Shown: piece by piece, positions 26,338 to 32,025 of the stretch
Layout of the letters: each line of letters opens with the position of its first letter
Position numbering within the stretch: position 1 is the first letter of the stretch
Assembly (NCBI GenBank): GCA_029098165.1
Contig: JAQXNU010000019.1
Location: forward strand, 1 to 32,025
Source of the DNA: Clostridiales bacterium
Lineage (GTDB): Bacteria > Bacillota > Clostridia > Lachnospirales > Lachnospiraceae
Length of the DNA stretch: 32,025 nt
Direction: 5' to 3'
Notes under the pieces: generated by a model
What the model was told of the DNA's origin: nothing
The model's database searches: none
Seen by the model: the letters and a program-made list of their open reading frames with translations, nothing else
Position numbers and translations under genes: made by a program

Positions 26338-28179
26338 TTATTCTACCGTTACAGATTTTGCAAGGTTACGAGGCTGATCTACATCAAGTCCACGCGCAAC
26401 GGAAGTGTAGTAAGCAATTAACTGTAGTACAACGGCTGCTGCAAATGGTGCAAAGATATCAGCAGTTGTTGGGATTACGATCTTTTCATCGTAAATATTG
26501 CTTTCAATTGTTGCATCTTCTGTTGTTACACAGATGACCATAGCTCCTCTTGCACGTACTTCTTTCATATTGGATACCATTTTTGAAAGTACATCGCTTT
26601 GAGTTGCTAATGCGATCACAGGAACTTTTTCTGTGATAAGAGAAAGTGTACCATGTTTCAATTCACCAGCTGCATAAGCTTCGGAATGAATATAGGTAAT
26701 TTCTTTTAATTTAATGGATCCTTCACAAGCGAGTGCTGAATCCATACCACGACCGATAAAGAATAAGTTTTCAGAATCAACAAGACGCTTGCTGATTTTT
26801 TTGATGTTTTCCGTCTGTTTTAATACTTCTTCAATCGCAGGAATCGTATCTAATAATAAATGCATATATTCCGAACACTCTTCCTTCGTAATCTTCTCTC
26901 TAACAAGAGCAAAACGGAATGCGATCATATAGAAAGCAGAAAGTTGTGCAGTATATGCTTTTGTACTTGCAACTGCAATTTCTGGGCCAGCATGAGTATA
27001 GAATACATAATCACTTTCACGTGCAATGGAAGACCCTTTCACGTTAACGATAGATAATGTTCTGGCTCCAGCGGTTCTTGCAAGACGAAGAGCAGCAAGG
27101 GTATCTGCAGTTTCTCCTGATTGGGAAACTGTGATGACAAGCGTATTTTCATCTAAGATCGGATTCTGGTAACGGAACTCAGAAGCGATATCTACAGTTA
27201 CTGGTATACGTAACAAGCGTTCGAATAAAACTTTTCCCATAAGTCCAGCATGCATAGCAGTACCACATGCAGTAACGATAATACGATTTACACCAGTAAA
27301 TACAGAGTCATCGATTTCATCAGCACTAAAGTCAGGAAGAAGCTGTTCGTGTCCATCCGCACATAAATTCTTATGAATTCTTGGGGAGATGGTACGAAGG
27401 ATTGCTTCTGGCTGTTCAAAGATTTCTTTCTTCATATAATGCTTAAAGCCATTTTTCTGAGCGGCAGTTGTATCCCAAGTTACACTTAAGATTTCAGGAG
27501 CAACTAACTCTCCGTCTAAGTCAGTAACGGTAATCGATGTTTTCGTTAATTTTGCAATCTGATATTCTGGCAATACAAAATAGTCTTTGGAAAAACGCAA
27601 TAATGCAACCATATCAGACGCGATAACACTACCTTGTTCGGATTGACATGCAACCAGAGGACTTCCCTTACGAATGGAATAGATCACTTCTGGTTGATCT
27701 TCAAACATGATCAAAAAGGCATAAGCACCCTCTAATCGTTCTACCGCCTTTTTAATCGTTTCGTGAGCATCTCCTTCATAGAGACTATCAAGCAACATTG
27801 CAGCGATTTCGGTATCTGTCTGAGATACTGGGTAACGTCCAGTCAAAGCCAGTTCTTTTTCAAGTTCATGATAGTTTTCAATAATTCCATTGTGAATTAA
27901 TGTAACTTTTCCAAACTTATGAGGATGAGCATTTACTTCAGAAACTCCACCATGAGTTGCCCATCTTGTATGGCCGATGCCACATGTTGAATGAAAGTCG
28001 CTAGGAACTTTTGCTTTTAGAGCGGCAACCTTTCCTACTTCCTTGATTAGCTCAACTCCGTTTTCCGTAAAGCAGGCAATACCTGCACTGTCATAGCCGC
28101 GATACTCTAATTCGCTGAGTCCCTGTAATAAAACATCAGCAGAATTTAAGTAACCGGTAAATCCAATAATTCCACACAT
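26338..28179 (-). CDS. glmS: Glutamine-fructose-6-phosphate aminotransferase (isomerising)
   Basis: 613 residues, close to the 600-610 of the family. AAGGAG lies 7 bases before the ATG. It makes glucosamine 6-phosphate from fructose 6-phosphate and glutamine, the entry step to UDP-GlcNAc and cell-wall synthesis. The N-terminal class II glutamine amidotransferase domain starts MCGIIGFTGY, where the cysteine becomes the N-terminal nucleophile, with GIGHTRWATHG and NAHPH. Two SIS isomerase domains follow (TACGTAMHAGL, TVSQSGETADTLAAL, ASTKAYTAQL, GRGMDSALACEGSIKLKEI). The C-terminus DQPRNLAKSVTVE is the family hallmark, placing the last residues in the active site. Expression is controlled by the ribozyme in its leader. 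Confidence 0.97.
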   Translation of the reverse strand: MCGIIGFTGYLNSADVLLQGLSELEYRGYDSAGIACFTENGVELIKEVGKVAALKAKVPSDFHSTCGIGHTRWATHGGVSEVNAHPHKFGKVTLIHNGIIENYHELEKELALTGRYPVSQTDTEIAAMLLDSLYEGDAHETIKKAVERLEGAYAFLIMFEDQPEVIYSIRKGSPLVACQSEQGSVIASDMVALLRFSKDYFVLPEYQIAKLTKTSITVTDLDGELVAPEILSVTWDTTAAQKNGFKHYMKKEIFEQPEAILRTISPRIHKNLCADGHEQLLPDFSADEIDDSVFTGVNRIIVTACGTAMHAGLMGKVLFERLLRIPVTVDIASEFRYQNPILDENTLVITVSQSGETADTLAALRLARTAGARTLSIVNVKGSSIARESDYVFYTHAGPEIAVASTKAYTAQLSAFYMIAFRFALVREKITKEECSEYMHLLLDTIPAIEEVLKQTENIKKISKRLVDSENLFFIGRGMDSALACEGSIKLKEITYIHSEAYAAGELKHGTLSLITEKVPVIALATQSDVLSKMVSNMKEVRARGAMVICVTTEDATIESNIYDEKIVIPTTADIFAPFAAAVVLQLIAYYTSVARGLDVDQPRNLAKSVTVE

Positions 28180-28227
28180 AACGATTCTCCTTTTCTTATT
28201 AAGTTTTCAAAAGTGCGAAAATCGTCT

Positions 28228-28380
28228 GATTGTACTGCTGTTGTGCTACAGTTACCTATAGTTTTTTCAGTACATTACGTGTTCAAACTCCACGAGAGAG
28301 CATCCGCCGAATATTTCGCTAACTCTCTACCTCGTTAACCTTCTAGTGTTACTCCGTCCGTCGAAGGTACATGGCGCTAA
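28228..28380 (-). ncRNA. glmS ribozyme (glucosamine-6-phosphate-activated self-cleaving RNA)
   Basis: On the minus strand, in the glmS leader, the conserved core is present in order: TTA|GCGCC (cleavage expected between 28378 and 28377), GGTTAACGAGG, then AGTTAGCGAAATATTCGGCG and GATGCTCTCTCG (P1-P2.1 pseudoknot region), then AGGTAACTGTAGCACAACAG closed by a TGTACTG/CAGTACA stem that ends near 28231. Binding of glucosamine 6-phosphate makes the RNA cut its own 5' end, and the 5'-hydroxyl product is degraded, so GlmS is repressed by its product. The ribozyme ends about 50 bases before the glmS start. Identity rests on the recognised conserved core, not on a model search. Confidence 0.92.
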
Positions 28381-28461
28381 TTTTATCCTGTTAATTCATT
28401 AGGAAGACATTTCTGTCGTGAGGAACCTCCCCCAAGGTATGCTTCGGACTTGCATATGCGT

Positions 28462-28490
28462 AGTGTACTACAGACTACCTAAAGTGTCAA
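28462..28490 (-). promoter_or_regulatory. SigA promoter of glmS
   Basis: On the minus strand, consensus TTGACA (28490-28485), a 17-base spacer and TACACT (28467-28462). The start near 28455 gives about 75 bases before the ribozyme cleavage site and a leader of about 275 bases. This 28180-28490 gap holds no gene. Confidence 0.7.
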
Positions 28491-28493
28491 TAG

Positions 28494-28577
28494 AAAAGGG
28501 GCTGTGAAATAAACAGCAAAAGAGATTCCACCTCTCTCCTCGTTGCTCTTTTTGCTGTTATTTCACAGCCCCTTTCT
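28494..28577. repeat. Palindromic intergenic repeat, copy 5 (internally deleted)
   Basis: Between asparaginase and glmS, both on the minus strand. The outer stem AAAGGGGCTGTGAAATAAAC with CAGCAAAAGAG pairs with CTCTTTTTGCTGTTATTTCACAGCCCCTTT (split by one bulge). The inner core and its left arm are missing. The loop GATTCCACCTCTCTCCTCGT resembles the right-hand side of copy 2 (GATTCTCCGACTCTC...TCGTTGC), so this looks like a deletion product. With T-runs it can serve as the asparaginase terminator, and it sits directly upstream of the glmS -35 box. Confidence 0.8.
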
Positions 28578-28618
28578 AAATTTAATATATGCATTTTATA
28601 CTCGTTTGTAACTAGAGA

Positions 28619-29620
28619 TTAAGATATTTCTCCAACGAAGTTGGTCTTAAATATTTGACGTATTTCGTCCATATCACTTGTTTGACCAAGTGCCCAGCTA
28701 AGTTTTGTGACAGCAGCTTCTGTGGTCATATCATACGCAGGAATTACACCTTGCTTTAATGCCATTTGACCAGCCTGATAGATAGAAAGATCACTTCGTT
28801 CATATAAACACTGACTGGATACAACTACGGAAACATTGGATTCTACTAGTTTTTTCAGTTTTTCGATTAAATTACGATTTACAAAGTGAAGACCGCCAGA
28901 ACCAAATGCTTCGATTACAACACCTTTATAATTCATCTCAATTAGCATATCAAAAATCTTAGGATTAAAACCAGGTGTCAGTTTAATTAAGAAAACATCT
29001 GTATTTAAATTGGATTGATATTCAAATGGACCAGATGGTGGAACAAGTACTTCTTTATTTATGTTTAGACCTTTCGAATCGACAAAACCGATTAATGGGT
29101 AGTTAACACTTTCAAATGCATCAAATCCTGTAGTTCTCACTTTAACAGCACGACATCCAAGGATGATCTTACGATTAAAGGATAAGAATATGCCAGGAAC
29201 TTTAGATGCAGCCATAGCAAAGGCATAACGCAAATTATCATAAGCATCTGTTAGTGGATGGGATAGTGGCAATTGAGAACCTGTTAATACAACAGGAATC
29301 GGTATGTTGCGTAACATAAAGGAAAGGATAGATGCGGTATAGGCCATGGTATCGGTTCCATGAACGATTACAATACCATCGTAATCATTTGCGTTATCAT
29401 AGACATGCTGTCCAATAAATACCCATTCTTCTGGCTGAATATTAGAACTGTCAAGATGCAAAATATCTTTAACGGTAACATCGTAACAGTCGTATAGAAG
29501 GTAATTTACTTTCTTTTGCAAATCAATGCCAACAAGTCCTGGGGCAAGCCCTTCTTCACTTGATAGAGAGGCGATTGTTCCGCCCGTTGTCAGCATAAGT
29601 ATTTTCTCTTTCTTAACCAT
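28619..29620 (-). CDS. ansA: Type I L-asparaginase
   Basis: 333 residues from the ATG at 29620 (MVKKEKILML): GGAG (29630-29627) is 6 bases upstream, whereas the ATG at 29632 has no spaced site. It hydrolyses L-asparagine to aspartate and ammonia in the cytoplasm; no signal peptide is present, which fits the type I (AnsA) form. Catalytic motifs: TTGGTIAS near residue 11-18, with the nucleophilic threonine, and VHGTDTMAYTAS (HGTDT at 87-91), the second catalytic threonine-aspartate pair. VLTGSQLPLSHPLTDAYDNL and GGLHFVN follow. Length fits the family (about 330-340). It is a single gene with its own promoter, terminated by palindromic repeat copy 5. Confidence 0.93.
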   Translation of the reverse strand: MVKKEKILMLTTGGTIASLSSEEGLAPGLVGIDLQKKVNYLLYDCYDVTVKDILHLDSSNIQPEEWVFIGQHVYDNANDYDGIVIVHGTDTMAYTASILSFMLRNIPIPVVLTGSQLPLSHPLTDAYDNLRYAFAMAASKVPGIFLSFNRKIILGCRAVKVRTTGFDAFESVNYPLIGFVDSKGLNINKEVLVPPSGPFEYQSNLNTDVFLIKLTPGFNPKIFDMLIEMNYKGVVIEAFGSGGLHFVNRNLIEKLKKLVESNVSVVVSSQCLYERSDLSIYQAGQMALKQGVIPAYDMTTEAAVTKLSWALGQTSDMDEIRQIFKTNFVGEIS

Positions 29621-29701
29621 ATACTTCTCCATTCCTAGGTCAATCTTTGTTTCTTCATTTACAATTTGTTTCAGGTTGTGTTTCTACGAACACGTGTATA
29701 C

Positions 29702-29730
29702 ATGATATATAATATCAGAAAAGATTGCAA
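29702..29730 (-). promoter_or_regulatory. Candidate promoter of ansA
   Basis: On the minus strand, TTGCAA (29730-29725), a 17-base spacer and TATCAT (29707-29702), about 80 bases before the ansA start. Confidence 0.4.
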
Positions 29731-29770
29731 TGGATTTCTCTGTTAATGCTCGATAATTAATTAACGATTC

Positions 29771-29798
29771 TTGTATTTTAACTTAAGTTCGGTATAAT
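29771..29798 (+). promoter_or_regulatory. SigA promoter of the GltD-like operon
   Basis: TTGTAT (29771-29776), a 16-base spacer and consensus TATAAT (29793-29798). The start near 29805 falls after the ATG at 29801, which rules that codon out and supports the start at 29867. Confidence 0.6.
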
Positions 29799-29866
29799 TA
29801 ATGCTACACGACATCGATTCGCTTAAAAGTTTGCGCATCGGACAACTTGAGAGGAGACATAATAGC

Positions 29867-31087
29867 ATGGCAGATCATGTAGTATATGAAGCAAAGCGTT
29901 GTTTAAATTGTAAGAAACCATTATGTATGACTGGTTGCCCAATTAGCACACCAATTCCAAAAATGATCCAAGAACTCTTAAATGGAGGTATCTCCAAGGC
30001 AGGGGAGATGGTATTCAATAATAATCCGATGTCTATCGTATGTTCACTCGTATGTGATCATGAAAAACAGTGCGAAGGTCATTGTATTCTTGGAAAGAAA
30101 GGTATGCCAGTGCATATTAGTAGTATTGAAAATTATATTTCCACAGCTTACTTTGATCAGATGGTACTTGAACGTGAAGAGAGAAAGAATAAGCGTGCAG
30201 CTGTTATCGGATCAGGACCTGCAGGTATTACAATTTCGATTTTGTTAGCAAAGAAAGGTTATGATGTAACAATCTTTGAAACAAAAGAAAAAATTGGTGG
30301 AGTTTTACGTTACGGAATTCCAGAATTTCGCTTACCAAAAACAATACTTGATAACTATAAGAAAAAAATGTTAGACTTAGGTATAAAGATTCGACCAAAT
30401 ACTACTATTGGCGGAGCAATTGGAATTGACGATCTATTCCGTGATGAATATTTAGCAGTATTTATCGGAACTGGTGTATGGAGACCAAATACACTTAAAT
30501 TAAAGGGTGAGACACTTGGTAATGTTCACTATGCGATAGATTATCTTGTAAATCCAGATTCCTATGAGTTGGGTAAATCATTAGCTGTCATCGGAGCAGG
30601 AAATTCTGCAATGGATGTAGCAAGAACTGCTCTTCGTAAGGGCGTTAGGGAAGTTACCGTATATTCTCATAGCGATACGATTCGTGCGAGTCAGAACGAA
30701 GTGGAATATGCAAAGATCGATGGGGTACGTTTTGAAATCTGTAAATCAAGTGTTGAGTTAACAGAAGAAGGACCGATCATGCAGGATGTGACATGGACCG
30801 AAGATGGACAGATGATACCAGTACCAGATAGTGCGAAACTTTATCCAGCTGATTCCATCATCATTGCGATCAGCCAGGGACCAAAAGATAAGATTGTAAC
30901 TACAACCAAAGGAATTAATGTAAATGACCGAGGACTTATTACAACAAGTGAAACAGGAGAAACTTCACGACCAGGTATTTTTGCTTCTGGTGATGTTGTA
31001 AATGGTGCCAAGACAGTTGTTGAAGCGGTACACTATTCTAAGATGGTTGCGGATGCAATGGACCGATATATGCAGACTATAGAGTAA
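29867..31087 (+). CDS. GltD/NfnB-like NAD(P)H-dependent Fe-S flavoprotein oxidoreductase
   Basis: 406 residues from the ATG at 29867 (MADHVVYEAKRCLNC), with GAGGAG 10 bases upstream; an in-frame ATG at 29801 lies at the promoter start and is rejected. The N-terminal ferredoxin-like domain has eight cysteines in two sets, C12, C15, C20, C24 and C59, C63, C69, C73, as in the small subunit of glutamate synthase. An FAD-binding GSGPAG (115-120) and an NAD(P)H-binding GAGNSA (243-248) follow, and the C-terminal GIFASGDVVNGAKTVVEAV contacts FAD. The family passes electrons from NAD(P)H to a partner such as GltB or NfnA. No glutamate synthase large subunit is present; the only co-transcribed gene is the ThyX-like one 27 bases downstream. 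The partner is therefore open. At 406 residues it is somewhat shorter than GltD (about 470). Confidence 0.85.
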   Translation: MADHVVYEAKRCLNCKKPLCMTGCPISTPIPKMIQELLNGGISKAGEMVFNNNPMSIVCSLVCDHEKQCEGHCILGKKGMPVHISSIENYISTAYFDQMVLEREERKNKRAAVIGSGPAGITISILLAKKGYDVTIFETKEKIGGVLRYGIPEFRLPKTILDNYKKKMLDLGIKIRPNTTIGGAIGIDDLFRDEYLAVFIGTGVWRPNTLKLKGETLGNVHYAIDYLVNPDSYELGKSLAVIGAGNSAMDVARTALRKGVREVTVYSHSDTIRASQNEVEYAKIDGVRFEICKSSVELTEEGPIMQDVTWTEDGQMIPVPDSAKLYPADSIIIAISQGPKDKIVTTTKGINVNDRGLITTSETGETSRPGIFASGDVVNGAKTVVEAVHYSKMVADAMDRYMQTIE

Positions 31088-31114
31088 TTCTATAAGATAC
31101 AAGGAGGAAGAAAC

Positions 31115-31747
31115 ATGTTAACAGTAAATCATGGATGTGTTATGAATATGGATAATGCCATGAGAGGTGCTCGTAATCCATTAAACAGCTGGGCGAAGAT
31201 GGACAGTTACTATGATGAAAATCATAACTTTGTTCTTGGCGAAAATGACTTATCTTTAGCGAAGAGATTATGTCAGGCTGGTACGGATCACCGTAAATTT
31301 ATCCGTCAGATCATGGTCAGTGTAGATATCACAGCACCACTTTACTGGTGGAAGGAATATGATACTTATAAAGTCGCTACAGTTGCTAACTCAACAAGTA
31401 CGATGCATAAGATTCATAGTAAACCATTTGAATTAGATGATTTTAGCCATGATCATATGACAGAAGAATCTTTAGCACAGTTTGAAAAGTTTATTGAATA
31501 CCTTGAAAGTGTTCGCATAAAATACAATGAAACAAAAAATAAAGCTGACTGGTATGATATCATTCAGTTGTTACCATCCAGCTATAATCAGATGCGTACA
31601 TGTACTCTCAATTATGAGACTTTGGGCAATATCTATCATGCGAGAAAGAATCATAAACTTGCTGAATGGCATACGTTATGTGACTGGATCAGAACTTTGC
31701 CATATGCAAAAGAACTGATCATCATTGATGAAGAAGATGGTGAATAA
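31115..31747 (+). CDS. ThyX-like protein of unknown function
   Basis: 210 residues; a perfect AAGGAGG lies 7 bases before the ATG. I do not recognise a characterised family with certainty. The central segment DHRKFIRQIMVSVDITAPLY followed by WWKEYDTYKVATVANSTSTM resembles, in spacing and in its paired aromatic and polar residues, a divergent flavin-dependent thymidylate synthase (ThyX) fold that I recall from phage and clostridial proteins. The ThyX signature RHRxxSxxxxSxR is not intact, so catalysis of dTMP synthesis is doubtful. The C-terminal half (about 100-205) is mostly helical, with LPSSYNQMRTCTLNYETLGNIY and RKNHKLAEWHTLCDWIRTLP. There is no signal peptide or membrane helix, so it is cytoplasmic. 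It is co-transcribed with the flavoprotein upstream, a possible electron donor if this protein binds flavin; that is inference. Confidence 0.65.
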   Translation: MLTVNHGCVMNMDNAMRGARNPLNSWAKMDSYYDENHNFVLGENDLSLAKRLCQAGTDHRKFIRQIMVSVDITAPLYWWKEYDTYKVATVANSTSTMHKIHSKPFELDDFSHDHMTEESLAQFEKFIEYLESVRIKYNETKNKADWYDIIQLLPSSYNQMRTCTLNYETLGNIYHARKNHKLAEWHTLCDWIRTLPYAKELIIIDEEDGE

Positions 31748-31861
31748 AGATCGGAGTATGTAAGATACGCATTACGGTACAAGGAATACAGAAGAACAAT
31801 TGCATGTGAATGAATTTTCTATCATAGGAGAGCATTCATAAGATTGTTAAATAATTTTTAG

Positions 31862-31908
31862 AAAAAACGTTAGAAGTAAGGAGGAAATCCTCACTTCTAA
31901 CGTTTTTT
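31862..31908 (+). terminator. Intrinsic terminator of the GltD-like/ThyX-like operon
   Basis: AAAAAACGTTAGAAGTAAGG pairs with CCTCACTTCTAACGTTTTTT, a ~21-bp stem with one mismatch and a short GGAAA loop, ending in a T-run, 115 bases past the stop. The A-run on the left makes it potentially bidirectional. The stretch 31748-31861 before it shows no gene. Confidence 0.85.
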
Positions 31909-31970
31909 GTATCATGAAGTGAAGGTTAATGTCATATTATATACCAATTATTCCTTTTTAGATAAAATTA

Positions 31971-31999
31971 TTGACTAGTATTTGACAAAGATTTATAAT
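31971..31999 (+). promoter_or_regulatory. Strong SigA promoter for a gene beyond the right edge
   Basis: TTGACT (31971-31976), a 17-base spacer and consensus TATAAT (31994-31999). A second TTGACA at 31982 overlaps it. Nothing codes on the plus strand before the window ends at 32025, so the transcript belongs to the next gene or a structured leader. Confidence 0.6.
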
Positions 32000-32025
32000 G
32001 TAGTGTATTAAAGCGTCATAGTGAC

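Overview
This window comes from a low-GC, Gram-positive, spore-forming anaerobe of the class Clostridia, most likely a member of the Lachnospiraceae. The evidence is AT-rich DNA with AGGAGG-type ribosome binding sites, an alpha/beta-type small acid-soluble spore protein, an AddAB nuclease instead of RecBCD, a glmS ribozyme upstream of glmS, a Firmicutes-style 6S RNA and a GltD-like Fe-S flavoprotein. It is ordinary chromosome. I see no transposase, phage module, CRISPR array, tRNA or rRNA gene.

Layout from left to right. 1-3888: the 3' part of a large surface 5'-nucleotidase/cyclic phosphodiesterase with a tail of beta-sandwich repeats. 4089-4850 (-): a secreted Ig-like (BIG2) protein. 5086-7270: a PhoB/PhoR-type two-component pair with its own promoter. 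7368-7588: 6S RNA, whose terminator is shared with the convergent radical-SAM (PflX-like) gene at 7574-8485 (-). 8666-10597: glutamine-dependent NAD synthetase. 10820-11266 (-): a small membrane-anchored unknown. 11453-18527: the overlapping addB-addA pair. 18634-19754: a spore protein gene translationally coupled to a lipid-kinase gene. 19751-21098: a ROK-family repressor divergent from xylulokinase, with a palindromic operator at the xylB promoter. 22821-24520: a methyltransferase-hslO operon. 24707-26161 (-): a phospholipase D/cardiolipin synthase-like protein. 26338-28380 (-): glmS with its metabolite-sensing ribozyme. 28619-29620 (-): type I asparaginase. 29867-31747: a GltD-like oxidoreductase with a small ThyX-like protein of unknown role. 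31862-32025: a terminator, then a strong promoter for a gene beyond the right edge.

The least ordinary signal is a dispersed family of large intergenic palindromes at 3891-4038, 10613-10775, 22584-22741, 24528-24671 and 28494-28577. They share an outer tip (GGGGCTGTGAAA and its complement). Four also share an asymmetric inner core (GAATTTGGCTAAGTCCGGCC then AGGGAAAGGCAGCC). Between tip and core lies a segment that differs in sequence from copy to copy but stays self-complementary in the best-preserved copies. One copy has its core inverted and shortened, and one is an internal deletion. All sit at gene 3' ends, three of the five between convergent genes. They look like a mobile or conversion-maintained repeat that may double as a bidirectional terminator.

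The genes are mostly independent housekeeping units. The clear functional partnerships are addB-addA, the response regulator with its kinase, xylR-xylB, the glmS ribozyme with glmS, and probably the 29867-31747 pair.
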